Below are positions 7,608 to 16,043 of a stretch of 64,000 nucleotides of DNA, in pieces. Under the pieces are notes generated by a model. It saw only the letters and a list, made by a program, of their open reading frames with translations. It was not told the origin of the DNA and did not search any database. The stretch spans positions 167,010 through 231,009 of the forward strand of contig NZ_JARWNX010000051.1 of assembly GCF_029868385.1 (NCBI RefSeq), read 5' to 3'. The position numbers and the translations under genes are program-made. Position 1 is the stretch's first letter, and each line of letters starts with the position of its first letter. Source of the DNA: Nocardia cyriacigeorgica (GTDB lineage: Bacteria > Actinomycetota > Actinomycetes > Mycobacteriales > Mycobacteriaceae).

Positions 7608-9206
7608 TCAGAACAGATCGACCAGCACGACCTTGGTGGCGCCGACCGATTCGCGGATCGCGTTCTGCACCTCGGCGGAAACCTCCTTGCCGACGCGCAG
7701 CATCACGGTGGCGCCTTCCTTGTCCACGTCCTGGGTCAGCTGTGCGGCCAGGATGTCGACCTCGGCCTCGCCGAGCTTCATGCCGATCTTGCCCAGCGCG
7801 CCCGGCTTGTCCTCGTAGTTGAGCACGGCCAGGTTCAGGCCCTCGGCGCGCATATCGTAGTTGCGGCCGTTGATGTTGACGATCTTCTCCACCTGGGCGG
7901 GCTCGGTCAGCGTGCCCGCCACATTGAGGGTGCGGCCGTCGCCGAATACGGCGCGCAGGTCGACGACGCTGCGGTGGCTCGGGCTCTCCGACACGGTGGT
8001 GACCTCCGCGGTGATGCCACGCTCGGTGGCCAGCGCGGGCGCGTTGACGAAGGTCACCTGATCCTCGACCTGCGCGGAGAAGACACCTCGCAGCGCGGAC
8101 AGTTCCAGCACGCCGACCTCGCTGGCGGCCAGCTCGCCGCGCACCTGGATCTCCAGGCTCACCGGCAGCTCGTCCGACAGCGCGCCGAGCAGGGCACCCT
8201 GCTTGCGCACGATGTCCAGCCACGGGGCGACCTCATCGCCGACGACGCCACCGGTGACGTTCACCGCGCCGGGCACGAACTCGCCCGCCAGCGCCAGCAG
8301 CACCGACTTGGCGACATCGGTGCCCGCGCGATCCTGCGCCTCGGAGGTGGAGGCACCCAGGTGCGGGGTCACCACGACCTGCGGCAGCTCGAACAGCGGG
8401 CTGTCGGTGCAGGGCTCGGTCTCGAACACGTCGAGGCCGGCGGCGCGCACGTGGCCGGACTTGATGGCGTCGGCGAGCGCCTGCTCGTCGATCAGGCCAC
8501 CGCGGGCGGCGTTGACGATGATGACGCCCGGTTTGGTGAGCGCCAGCTTCTCCTTGCTCAACAGCCCCTTGGTCTCCGGGGTCTTGGGCAAGTGCACCGA
8601 GATGAGGTCGGCGCGGCCGAGCAGCTCCTCCAGCGTCACCAGCTCGATACCGAGCTGAGCGGCGCGGGCCGGGGAGACGTAGGGGTCGTAGGCGATGACG
8701 TGGGTCTCGAAGGCCGCGAGGCGGGCCGCGAACAGCTGGCCGATGCGACCGAGCCCGACAACGCCGACGGTCTTGCCGAAGATCTCGACACCGTTGAACT
8801 TGCTGCGCTGCCAGGTGCGCTCACGCAGGGTGGCGTCGGCGGCGGGCACCTGGCGGGCCGCGGCAAGCATCAGCGTGACGGCGTGCTCGGCGGCGGTGTG
8901 GATATTGGAGGTCGGCGCGTTGACGACCATGACGCCGCGTTCGGTGGCGGCGGGCACGTCGACGTTGTCGAGGCCGACGCCGGCGCGGGCGACGATCTTC
9001 AGGTTCTTACCGGCTTCCAGCACCTCGGCGTCGACCGTGGTGGCCGAACGCACCAGCAGCGCATCGGCCTCGGGAACCGCGGCCAGCAGCGCCGGACGGT
9101 CGGGACCGTCGACCCAGCGGACCTCGACACCGTCACCGAGCGCGTCGACGGTCGACTGGGCGAGCTTGTCGGCGATCAGAACTACAGGACGGCCTGCTTG
9201 GCTCAC
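7608..9206 (-). CDS. serA: D-3-phosphoglycerate dehydrogenase, long form
   Basis: A 532-residue enzyme that oxidises 3-phosphoglycerate to 3-phosphohydroxypyruvate, the first step of serine synthesis. In order it has a catalytic domain, an NAD-binding domain (GKTVGVVGLGRIGQLFAARL), the intervening domain found in the actinobacterial long form, and a C-terminal ACT domain (VLNYEDKPGALGKIGMKL) that usually binds serine for feedback control. The GTG start at 9206 has AGGAG 9 nt upstream. It is a single-gene unit. This matches serA1 (Rv2996c) in position. Confidence 0.96.
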   Translation of the reverse strand: MSQAGRPVVLIADKLAQSTVDALGDGVEVRWVDGPDRPALLAAVPEADALLVRSATTVDAEVLEAGKNLKIVARAGVGLDNVDVPAATERGVMVVNAPTSNIHTAAEHAVTLMLAAARQVPAADATLRERTWQRSKFNGVEIFGKTVGVVGLGRIGQLFAARLAAFETHVIAYDPYVSPARAAQLGIELVTLEELLGRADLISVHLPKTPETKGLLSKEKLALTKPGVIIVNAARGGLIDEQALADAIKSGHVRAAGLDVFETEPCTDSPLFELPQVVVTPHLGASTSEAQDRAGTDVAKSVLLALAGEFVPGAVNVTGGVVGDEVAPWLDIVRKQGALLGALSDELPVSLEIQVRGELAASEVGVLELSALRGVFSAQVEDQVTFVNAPALATERGITAEVTTVSESPSHRSVVDLRAVFGDGRTLNVAGTLTEPAQVEKIVNINGRNYDMRAEGLNLAVLNYEDKPGALGKIGMKLGEAEVDILAAQLTQDVDKEGATVMLRVGKEVSAEVQNAIRESVGATKVVLVDLF

Positions 9207-9357
9207 TGTGGGTTACTCCTGGGGAAGAAAGGGGGGCGGCAGTTACCGGGGTCAAGCTTAGTTGGCCGGATTTCCGCGCCCCCTACCGCCTGGTAGGCGG
9301 CTGTCCTCAGTCGAGCGGGTGGGCAGGATCGGAGGGCGTTTCTCGTCCGGACACGGA

Positions 9358-9392
9358 CCTGCCCCGGTCTCTACGAGGAAGACCGGGGCAGG
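9358..9392 (-). terminator. Terminator downstream of the 38-residue peptide gene
   Basis: A perfect 12-bp stem (CCTGCCCCGGTC, 9358-9369, with 9381-9392) and an 11-nt loop, 32 nt past the peptide stop codon. It also isolates the peptide gene from serA downstream on the same strand. Confidence 0.75.
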
Positions 9393-9424
9393 AGTCTGGT
9401 CGCGTCCGCGACCGCAGCGTGTGA

Positions 9425-9541
9425 TCAGCCGCCGAACGAGCCCGTCCACAGGGTGTTCACCAGGCCGTGCAGGGCCGCACCCAGGGTGTCGAAAAGACCG
9501 TTCGCGGCGGCGCTACCGGTGTCGATGATAACGGGGATCAT
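9425..9541 (-). CDS. Small amphipathic peptide, 38 residues, unknown
   Basis: An ATG-started frame of 38 codons with GAGAGG 6 nt upstream and its own terminator 32 nt downstream, so it has the parts of a real gene. The product begins MIPVIIDTGSAAANG; hydrophobic residues then fall at 16, 17, 20, 24, 27, 28, 31 and 32 (L, F, L, L, L, V, L, W), giving one hydrophobic face, with D18, H25 and N29 on the other. It has no signal peptide or cysteine. It could be a membrane-active or pore-forming peptide like the small porins of Corynebacterium, or a membrane-associated regulator. No homolog is recognised. Expression is unproven. Confidence 0.6.
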   Translation of the reverse strand: MIPVIIDTGSAAANGLFDTLGAALHGLVNTLWTGSFGG

Positions 9542-10061
9542 GAAATACCTCTCGTCGAAATTCAATCCAGTGGAACTGGCTGACACATGACTCATCGAGG
9601 GGTGACGAGAATCGGTTACGGGAAATCACGATTTAGTGACACAGGACACAAACACCAGCGCCATGTGAGCCGAACCGCCGTCACGCAGGGCTTCTATCAG
9701 GCAAAACATGCGATCGATCCGGTCACGGGGAGGTCACGACACCGCCGTGCGGCATGCAGCCGGATAAACCTGAGAATTTACTTAGAATGCCCTGCGCGAT
9801 TTCGCGAGTAATACACCGAGATGAGCGGTCACCCGGATACGCGACGCCCGCCGATCGCAAAACAATTAGCAGGAACTATTCTCCTCGAAATTGCGACCCG
9901 GCCACACTCGTCGCAATGACGGCGGTAGCGCGGACGGCCGCATGGGTGCGAGAGACCATCGCCGCGACGACAGCGGCCGAGGCCGATATCGGCTCGCCCG
10001 GCATCAGCGCACCGCGCTGATTAGGGTGAGCGACGATTCAGGACCGCACCCAGGAGTCGCC
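9542..10061. other. 520-bp gap, partly AT-rich, between the peptide gene and the permease
   Basis: Bases 9545-9910 are clearly richer in A and T than their surroundings (for example GAGAATTTACTTAGAATGCC near 9771). Frames that cross the gap have no ribosome binding site and no recognisable domain. A 34-codon frame (9919-10020) lacks signals. The right end carries a weak TAGGGT -10 (10022-10027) for the permease. No RNA gene is recognised. Confidence 0.5.
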
Positions 10062-11348
10062 GTGCCCACCTCCGGTTCCTCCGGCCAGCCGCAGCCGGAC
10101 CGCCTGCGCAGACGGTTGGGTGTGGGCGACGCCGTACTGATCGGACTGGGCTCGATGATCGGCGCTGGCATTTTCGCCGCCCTGGCACCGGCCGCGAAAG
10201 CCGCGGGTAGCGGACTACTGCTCGGACTGGCCGTCGCGGCGGTTGTTGCCTATTGCAACGCCACTTCTTCGGCGCGGCTGGCCGCCCGCTATCCCGACTC
10301 CGGCGGCACCTATGTCTACGGCCGCGAACGGCTCGGCACGTTCTGGGGCTATCTGGCCGGGTGGAGTTTCGTGGTCGGCAAAACCGCGTCATGCGCGGCG
10401 ATGGCGCTGACGGTTGGCACGTATGTGTGGCCCGGCCATGCGCACGCGGTGGGAGTCGCCGCCGTGGTGGCGTTGACGACGGTGAACTATCTCGGCGTCC
10501 AGAAGTCCGCGGCATCGACGAGAGTGATCGTCGCCATCGTCCTCGCGGTGCTGGCTGCGGTGGTCATCGCCACTGCCACGTCCGCAGAGGCGGATCCGCA
10601 ACGACTCGAATTCGGCGCCGACATCACCGTCGGCGGCGTCCTCCAGGCCGCCGGCCTACTGTTCTTCGCCTTCGCGGGCTACGCCAGGATCGCCACACTC
10701 GGTGAGGAGGTTCGCGACCCGGCCCGCACCATTCCCCGCGCCATTCCGCTCGCGCTGGCGATCGCCCTCATCGTGTACGCCGCGGTGGCGGTGGCGGTCC
10801 TGCTGGTGCTCGGCCCGCAACGTCTCGCCGAATCCGCCGCCCCGCTGTCGACCGCGGTGCAGGTGGCCGGCGCCGATCGGTTGTCTCCCCTGGTTCGAGC
10901 AGGCGCCGCCGTCGCCGCGCTCGGATCGCTGCTCGCCCTGATCCTCGGGGTCTCCCGGACCACATTGGCCATGGCACGCGACCGCTATCTACCGCCTGCA
11001 CTCACCGCAATCCATCCCCGGACCGGCGTTCCGCATCACGCCGAAATCGCCGTGGGCGCAATCGTTGCCGTAGCCGTGGCGGTGGCCGATCTCCGTACCG
11101 CCATCGGTTTCTCATCCTTCGGCGTGCTGGTCTACTACGCCATCGCCAACGCCTCAGCCGCGACCCTCCGACCGGACGAGGGGCGCCCGCCACGCCTCAT
11201 CCCCGCGTTCGGCATGATCGGCTGCCTGGTCCTGGCGTGCACTCTCCCCGCAGACGCCGTCATCGCGGGCGCGGCGGTGACGGCCGTCGGGGCGGTCACC
11301 TACCTGCTCCGACGCGGGGCCGCCGCGCCGGATCGGCCCGAAGCCTGA
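10062..11348 (+). CDS. APC-superfamily amino acid permease
   Basis: A 428-residue membrane protein with about 12 helices. The first helix GLGSMIGAGIFAAL is the unwound Gly-rich substrate-site segment of amino acid-polyamine-cation transporters. RYPDSGGTYVYGRERLG in the second loop and GEEVRDPARTIPRAIPLALA in the middle are also typical. Substrate unknown. The GTG at 10062 was chosen for its AGGAG at 10052-10056; longer versions begin at a GTG (10026) without such a site. It is probably monocistronic, convergent with the HxlR gene. Confidence 0.87.
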   Translation: MPTSGSSGQPQPDRLRRRLGVGDAVLIGLGSMIGAGIFAALAPAAKAAGSGLLLGLAVAAVVAYCNATSSARLAARYPDSGGTYVYGRERLGTFWGYLAGWSFVVGKTASCAAMALTVGTYVWPGHAHAVGVAAVVALTTVNYLGVQKSAASTRVIVAIVLAVLAAVVIATATSAEADPQRLEFGADITVGGVLQAAGLLFFAFAGYARIATLGEEVRDPARTIPRAIPLALAIALIVYAAVAVAVLLVLGPQRLAESAAPLSTAVQVAGADRLSPLVRAGAAVAALGSLLALILGVSRTTLAMARDRYLPPALTAIHPRTGVPHHAEIAVGAIVAVAVAVADLRTAIGFSSFGVLVYYAIANASAATLRPDEGRPPRLIPAFGMIGCLVLACTLPADAVIAGAAVTAVGAVTYLLRRGAAAPDRPEA

Positions 11349-11385
11349 CGCTTTCGCGCACAAGGAATCGGCCACGGGTCATGGC

Positions 11386-11883
11386 TCAGCTCTCCGCACG
11401 CACAGCGGCCGCATATGCGGCGGCCAGGCGTTCACTAGCGCGCGCCACAGTCGGATCGGGTCGTGGCGTCCCGAGATGCAGCTCCCGCAGCTCGTCCATG
11501 AACTCCCGCCACAGCTGCGGTCCGCCCTCTTCCAGCAGCTGCGCGCGAACCCTCAGCCGATGGGTGGTCTCGCGGTGCCGCAGCCCCCATGACCCCAGCT
11601 GGGCCATGATCGGCACCAGTTCGATGGCGGCTTCGGTGAGCCGATATTCGGCTTTACGTCCGGGGCCGGCGTCTTCCCGGCTGAGGAGTCCGGCGGCCAC
11701 CAGCCGTTTGAGCCGGTCGGAGAGGATATTGGATGCGATGCCCTCCTCGGATCCGGCCAGGAGTTCACGAAAGTGGCGGCGGTTGCCGAACATCACATCG
11801 CGCAGCACCAGCAGTGTCCAGCGGTCGCCGATCACCTCGATGGTCGCGTTGATCGGGCAGCCCGAGCGTCCGTCCTCACGCAT
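11386..11883 (-). CDS. HxlR-family transcriptional regulator
   Basis: A 165-residue winged-helix protein. CPINATIEVIGDRWTLLVLR and FRELLAGSEEGIASNILSDR followed by a Leu-rich helix are the HxlR signature; the C-terminal 60 residues are an extra helical tail. Many HxlR proteins respond to aldehydes, quinones or disulfide stress through a Cys near the N-terminus, and one lies in SGCPI here. The ATG at 11883 has AGAGGA nearby. A dyad at 11912-11924 overlaps its likely -10, so autoregulation is plausible. The gene it controls is not obvious. Confidence 0.88.
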   Translation of the reverse strand: MREDGRSGCPINATIEVIGDRWTLLVLRDVMFGNRRHFRELLAGSEEGIASNILSDRLKRLVAAGLLSREDAGPGRKAEYRLTEAAIELVPIMAQLGSWGLRHRETTHRLRVRAQLLEEGGPQLWREFMDELRELHLGTPRPDPTVARASERLAAAYAAAVRAES

Positions 11884-11911
11884 ATCGTCCTCTTCCGTTC
11901 AGCCCTGCCGA

Positions 11912-11924
11912 TTGCAATATACAA
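11912..11924 (-). promoter_or_regulatory. Imperfect dyad over the HxlR promoter
   Basis: TTGCA-ATA-TACAA (one mismatch between the 5-nt arms) contains, on the minus strand, the -10-like TATATT about 33 nt before the HxlR start. Placement suits an autoregulatory operator. Confidence 0.35.
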
Positions 11925-11988
11925 CCGGTGGCACGATGCGTCTCGACGCACTGCTGCACACTGGGCAGCGACTGCTCCGAAAAAGGGG

Positions 11989-12018
11989 CAAGCCCCGCAC
12001 CGTACGGTGCGGGGCTTG
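11989..12018 (-). terminator. Strong intrinsic terminator of cspA
   Basis: A perfect 30-nt palindrome (15-nt arms meeting at 12003/12004), 15 nt past the cspA stop, followed on the minus strand by CCCCTTTTT. Unusually for this window, it has a real T-run. Confidence 0.85.
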
Positions 12019-12033
12019 CGAAAGTCACGCTGT

Positions 12034-12237
12034 TCAGATAGCGCGGACGTCCTGAGCCTGCGGGCCCTTCTGGCCCTGCCCGATCTCGAACTCCACACGC
12101 TGACCCTCTTCGAGGGTCCGGAAACCCGACCCGGAAACTGCCGAGTAATGCACGAAGACGTCAGGGCCGCCCCCGTCTTGCGCGATAAAGCCGAAGCCCT
12201 TTTCGCTGTTGAACCACTTCACGCTGCCTTGAGCCAT
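12034..12237 (-). CDS. cspA: Cold-shock protein
   Basis: A 67-residue single OB-fold (CSD) protein that binds single-stranded nucleic acids and acts as an RNA chaperone. RNP1 (KGFGFI) and RNP2 (VFVHYS) are both present, and the residues MAQGSVKWFNSEKGFGFIA fix the ATG at 12237 as the start. The frame extends 15 codons further without support. The upstream 220 bp have no gene and may include a long 5' leader, common for csp mRNAs; a TTGACA lies at 12277-12282 on the minus strand, but no matching -10 is clear. A strong terminator follows. Confidence 0.95.
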   Translation of the reverse strand: MAQGSVKWFNSEKGFGFIAQDGGGPDVFVHYSAVSGSGFRTLEEGQRVEFEIGQGQKGPQAQDVRAI

Positions 12238-12458
12238 GTTCTGTACTTCATACTTCCTGTAGATGAGCCGAGCAAATGTCAAGCCCGGTCTCGCCTACAA
12301 CGATGCCATGGTTTCCACGATTCCTCCACACCTGAAAGAGACAACTGTGAGGTAACTATCGCCCACAACATTCCACTATGGAGTGTGGACAATTGCCCAG
12401 GTTACGGGGGTGTCACGGCGTACAGCGCCGCCGGATGATCACGTGTGCCACCCATCGG

Positions 12459-13835
12459 TCAGGCGGGCAACAGGCGCGATACGACCTCCGTCAACTGGAC
12501 CACATTCCTGCATTCGTGCATCGTGATGCGCTCCGCGTACACCTGGGCCGCGGAGTCCCCCGATGACCACGAACGGGCGGGTTCGGGGTTCAGCCAGTAG
12601 GCATGCTTCGCCCTCTCGACCATGAGCTGTAAGGCGGCGAGGTTGGGGTCGGTGCGGTTGGTTCGGGCGTCACCGAGGATGAGCAGGGAGGTTCGGGGAC
12701 CCAAGGCGTCGAGGTGGTCGTGGACGAAACCCGCGAAGGCCTCGCCATAGTTGCTGCTGCCGAAGCGGGTCACGCCGGATTCGCCGATGATGCGGGCGGT
12801 CAGGTCCGCGGTGGGTGGGGTGCCGGGAATGAACCAGGGGGTGATCTCGGCGCAGGTGTCGATGAAACCGAAACTGCGGACCCGACTGAACTGGTCTTGT
12901 AAGGCTTGGACCAGGTGCAGGGTGAATTCGGCGAAGCCGGTGACGGAGCCGGAGAGATCGGCTACCACCACCAGATCGGGGCGGCCCTGTCGGCGAGCGC
13001 GGAGGACGGGGTCGATGGGAACGCCACCGGTGGACATGGAACTGCGAAGGGTGCGGCGCAGGTCGATCCGGCCGCGGACCGATCTGCGGCGGCGGACGGC
13101 GAGGCGGGTGGCGAGTTTGCGGGCCAATGGATGGACGAGGCGGCGCATCTCGGCCATGTCCTGTTCGCGGGCACCGAGGAAATCAATGCGGTCGGTGCTG
13201 GATTCGACGCCGCGGCGGGCGATGTAATCGGTGCCGCGGAGATCGGCGGAGCGGATACGGGCCTCGGTTTGCAGGGCCGTGCGGAAGGCGCGCAGACGGC
13301 GGTCGGCCTCGATGGTGTACACGGCGGTGTCGAATTCGCCGGTGGGGGCGCCCATTCGGGAGACGATGCGCTGCACCAGATCCTCGGGACTCAACGCCCT
13401 CGAGGTCAGATACGACGACCAGCCCGCACCGGACGCCGTGGTGACGACACCTGAGGCGCCCGCGCCCTGTCCCCCGCTGCCGTATCCGCCGAGTTCGGTG
13501 AGGGCGCGGCGAGCGAGTTCGGTTGCCGCGTCGGGGTTGTCGGCGGCGAGAGTGCTGACGAGTTCCTCGCGCAAGGATTCGATGGCGGCGGAATTCGGTT
13601 CGCGCACTTCGCCGAATCCGGCACGACCGAGGAAGTAGAGGTCGAAGAGTTGGTCGAAGACCGAGCGTTGGCCGTTGCGACGCAGCAGAGTCGCGGCGAG
13701 ACCGGAGCGCAGCCGGTCGGGATCGTCGGTACCGAGCGCGACGATCGCCTCGGCGGCGTCGATGGTTTCGCTGGGGCCCGCGTTGATGCCGTATTCGCGC
13801 AGCACGGTGACGAAGCCGACGAGGCGGTCGGTCAT
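12459..13835 (-). CDS. VWA-domain (CoxE-like) protein, partner of MoxR
   Basis: A 458-residue protein with a C-terminal von Willebrand factor A domain whose MIDAS motif DLSGS is intact (VVVADLSGSVTGF), and an N-terminal helical region as in CoxE/YehL-type proteins. These partner with MoxR AAA+ ATPases as metal- and ATP-dependent chaperones or cofactor-insertion machines. The start MTDRLVGFVTVLREYG at 13835 has GAGGA upstream and fits the family N-terminus; an ATG 15 codons earlier (13880, GGGGAG upstream) is possible. It follows moxR on the same strand with a gap of 23-68 nt. No dehydrogenase client is encoded nearby. Confidence 0.85.
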   Translation of the reverse strand: MTDRLVGFVTVLREYGINAGPSETIDAAEAIVALGTDDPDRLRSGLAATLLRRNGQRSVFDQLFDLYFLGRAGFGEVREPNSAAIESLREELVSTLAADNPDAATELARRALTELGGYGSGGQGAGASGVVTTASGAGWSSYLTSRALSPEDLVQRIVSRMGAPTGEFDTAVYTIEADRRLRAFRTALQTEARIRSADLRGTDYIARRGVESSTDRIDFLGAREQDMAEMRRLVHPLARKLATRLAVRRRRSVRGRIDLRRTLRSSMSTGGVPIDPVLRARRQGRPDLVVVADLSGSVTGFAEFTLHLVQALQDQFSRVRSFGFIDTCAEITPWFIPGTPPTADLTARIIGESGVTRFGSSNYGEAFAGFVHDHLDALGPRTSLLILGDARTNRTDPNLAALQLMVERAKHAYWLNPEPARSWSSGDSAAQVYAERITMHECRNVVQLTEVVSRLLPA

Positions 13836-13903
13836 CGGTTCCTCGCCCGTGCCGAGCACACCGGATCGTGGTGAGGTCATCGGCTACGACTCCCCCGGCG
13901 CCG

Positions 13904-14788
13904 TCACGGCGAATCCACCGGGTCCGGTGCGTCCAGCTCCAGCTTCCGCACCGCCAGCCGATGATCGGACTGATGCTTCAACAGCACACCGAGCGTCGAG
14001 CGCACCACACCGCCGGTGAGCCGCCGCGCCCCCAACGCGACCAGTGTCCTGGCCCAATCGACGGTCTCCGCGACCGACGGTGCCTTCCGCAACGGCAATT
14101 GCCGGAGTGCGCCGACTGTGCGGACGACCGGTTCGGCCAGCGCGGCATCCAGTTCGGGTACCCGCAACCGCACGATGGCGCGTTCCAGTTCGGCGGTCGG
14201 ATAGTCGATATGCAGATACAGGCAGCGCCGCTTCAATGCCTCGGAGAGTTCGCGGTTGGCATTGGAGGTCAGCAGGACGAAGGGCTTGCGGACGGCGGTG
14301 ACGGTACCGAGTTCGGGGATGCTGACCTGGTAGTCGCCGAGGACCTCGAGCAACAACCCCTCGAGTTCCACATCCGCCTTGTCGAGTTCGTCGATGAGCA
14401 GCACGGTGGGGTCCGGATTGCGGATGGCGGCCAGCAGCGGACGCGAGAGCAGGAACTCCTCGGTGAAGACATGCTCGCGCGTGCTGTCCCAGCCCTCACC
14501 ATCGGTGGCCGTGATGCGCAGTAACTGCTTGGCGTGGTTCCACTCGTAGAGTGCACGCGCCTCATCGATGCCCTCGTAGCACTGCAACCGGATCAGCTCG
14601 GCGGCGCCGGTGGCGGCGATGGCCTTGGCCAGTTCGGTCTTGCCGACACCGGCGGGCCCCTCGATGAGCAGCGGTTTGCCCAGATGCCCTGCCAGGAACA
14701 CCGCGGTGGCGATATCGGTGGACGGCAGATAACCGACATCGGTCAACCGGCGGGTCACCTCATCCACCGAGGCAAAGAAGTTACTCAT
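13904..14788 (-). CDS. MoxR-family AAA+ ATPase
   Basis: A 294-residue AAA+ protein. Walker A (GPAGVGKTE), Walker B (LLIDELDKAD) and the sensor-1 Asn region (VLLTSNANRELSEALKRRC) are intact, so it should hydrolyse ATP. MoxR ATPases form hexamers that act with VWA-domain partners, here the next gene. MSNFFASVDEVTRRL was taken as the start; there is no Shine-Dalgarno sequence, but TACACT lies 8 nt before the ATG, suggesting a leaderless mRNA. The client is unknown: carbon monoxide dehydrogenase and envelope assembly are known cases for the family, and neither is shown here. Confidence 0.9.
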   Translation of the reverse strand: MSNFFASVDEVTRRLTDVGYLPSTDIATAVFLAGHLGKPLLIEGPAGVGKTELAKAIAATGAAELIRLQCYEGIDEARALYEWNHAKQLLRITATDGEGWDSTREHVFTEEFLLSRPLLAAIRNPDPTVLLIDELDKADVELEGLLLEVLGDYQVSIPELGTVTAVRKPFVLLTSNANRELSEALKRRCLYLHIDYPTAELERAIVRLRVPELDAALAEPVVRTVGALRQLPLRKAPSVAETVDWARTLVALGARRLTGGVVRSTLGVLLKHQSDHRLAVRKLELDAPDPVDSP

Positions 14789-14820
14789 CGGTAGACAGTG
14801 TAAGTCGCAATCCCCCCGCC

Positions 14821-14858
14821 CAGCCGGGTGCCGTACCCGCGCGAGTGGCACCCGGCTG
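14821..14858 (-). terminator. Terminator of the GlxA-type regulator gene
   Basis: A perfect 12-bp stem (CAGCCGGGTGCC, 14821-14832, with 14847-14858) about 50 nt past the regulator's stop codon and just upstream of the moxR promoter. Confidence 0.7.
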
Positions 14859-14909
14859 CGACGAACAGAGAGACGACCCCGCGCTCAGGTACCACTCGCG
14901 ACCTCGCGA

Positions 14910-15884
14910 TCACCACGGGAGTGGGGATGCGCGCAGTTCGGCGATCGATATACCGCGGCGTCGTTTCACCAGGCCACGTAAGGTTCCGGCGTTCAGGTAG
15001 CCGACCCGCGCCGCGACCGCGTCCAGGGTGAGGTCGGTCGTGCGCAGCAGGTGCGCGGCTCGTTCCAAGCGGATGTCGTTGACGAAATCGCGTGGTGACA
15101 TGCCCAGCTCGGCGTGGGTGGCGCGTTGCAGGCTGCGTTCGGTGAAGCCGAGCGCCTGGGCGGCGGTGGAGATCAGGAACTGTTCGGCCAGATGGTCGCG
15201 CACCCAGCGTTCGAACGCGGCGGTCACCGAATTACCACGGGCGATGACCTCGGCCACCGCGACCTCACGCTGATTTCGCCGATTCCCCGCGACCAGATAC
15301 CGGCTGGCGAGTTCGGCCAGCGCGGGACTGGCCGAATGCACCAGCGCCAGTGCGAGATCCATATGCGATAGCGAGGCGCCCGCCGTGCTGACCCGCGGGC
15401 CACGGCACAGGATCCGGCTCTCGTCCAGCGCGACCTGCGGATAGCGGCGGCGGAAGGTGGGTCCGAGCCACCAGCTGGTGGTGGCCGACGAGCCGTCGAG
15501 CACACCCGCTTCGGCAAGGAAGAACGTGCCCGAGCAGGCGCCCGCGACGTGTGTGCCACTGTCGTGCACCTGCCGGATCCGGTCGAGTACCGGACGGCTG
15601 CGCGCCGAGGACACGAGTTCGACCAGCGGCTCGGGATCCACGACCTGCACGGCGGGCACGATCATCATGTCGGGTTGGACATCGCTGCCGAGCAGCGGCG
15701 TCGTCGGGATGATGTGCCCGTTGCCGGAGGTCACACTGTCGCCGAACGACAGCGTGCGCACCCGCCACGGTTCGGGCGGGGCTTCCAGCTGGCCGCGGGC
15801 GGCATTGGCGGTATTGAACGTCTCCAGCAATGCGGCGAGACCGAAGTCCGCTACGCCGTCGATCACGAACACTCCGACATCCAT
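14910..15884 (-). CDS. GlxA-family regulator (DJ-1/PfpI domain plus AraC-type HTH)
   Basis: A 324-residue regulator. Residues 1-190 are a DJ-1/PfpI-like domain with the nucleophile-elbow Cys in HVAGACSGTFF; the C-terminal 100 residues hold two helix-turn-helix motifs of AraC type (AAQALGFTERSLQRATHAEL and LDAVAARVGYLNAGTLRGL). The N-terminal part probably senses a ligand rather than acting as an enzyme. It is divergent from the VOC gene, whose 160-bp shared region holds three inverted repeats, so control of that gene and of itself is likely but unproven. Confidence 0.9.
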   Translation of the reverse strand: MDVGVFVIDGVADFGLAALLETFNTANAARGQLEAPPEPWRVRTLSFGDSVTSGNGHIIPTTPLLGSDVQPDMMIVPAVQVVDPEPLVELVSSARSRPVLDRIRQVHDSGTHVAGACSGTFFLAEAGVLDGSSATTSWWLGPTFRRRYPQVALDESRILCRGPRVSTAGASLSHMDLALALVHSASPALAELASRYLVAGNRRNQREVAVAEVIARGNSVTAAFERWVRDHLAEQFLISTAAQALGFTERSLQRATHAELGMSPRDFVNDIRLERAAHLLRTTDLTLDAVAARVGYLNAGTLRGLVKRRRGISIAELRASPLPW

Positions 15885-15961
15885 GTCGGGAATGGTACTG
15901 AAGATGTCGTTTCCGACACTCGGTAATCGTCTACCAGCAACATATTGTCACTATTTGTGAC
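15874..15961. promoter_or_regulatory. Cluster of three inverted repeats between the GlxA-type and VOC genes
   Basis: Perfect dyads: CCGACAT-CC-ATGTCGG (15874-15889, over the regulator's start codon), TGTCG-TTTC-CGACA (15905-15918) and GTCAC-TATTT-GTGAC (15947-15961). The first two share the half-site TGTCG. They are well placed for autoregulation and for control of the divergent VOC gene. Confidence 0.45.
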
Positions 15962-16043
15962 GTCTCGCACAGCTGTTCGGCTCGTCCATCTGCGACAGCA
16001 CCGAGTCGTCGTCCGCCGACCGCCCACCCCATCGGAGCCCCGC

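Noticed and set aside
7974..9296. 440-codon frame on the plus strand opposite serA
   Set aside because: Antisense shadow of serA in high-GC DNA; no domain, no ribosome binding site.
9587..10020. Frames of 74 and 88 codons in the AT-rich gap
   Set aside because: No ribosome binding site, no domain and no sign of a promoter.
12256..12282. TTGACA with TACAGG as the cspA promoter
   Set aside because: The 15-nt spacing and poor -10 do not support it.
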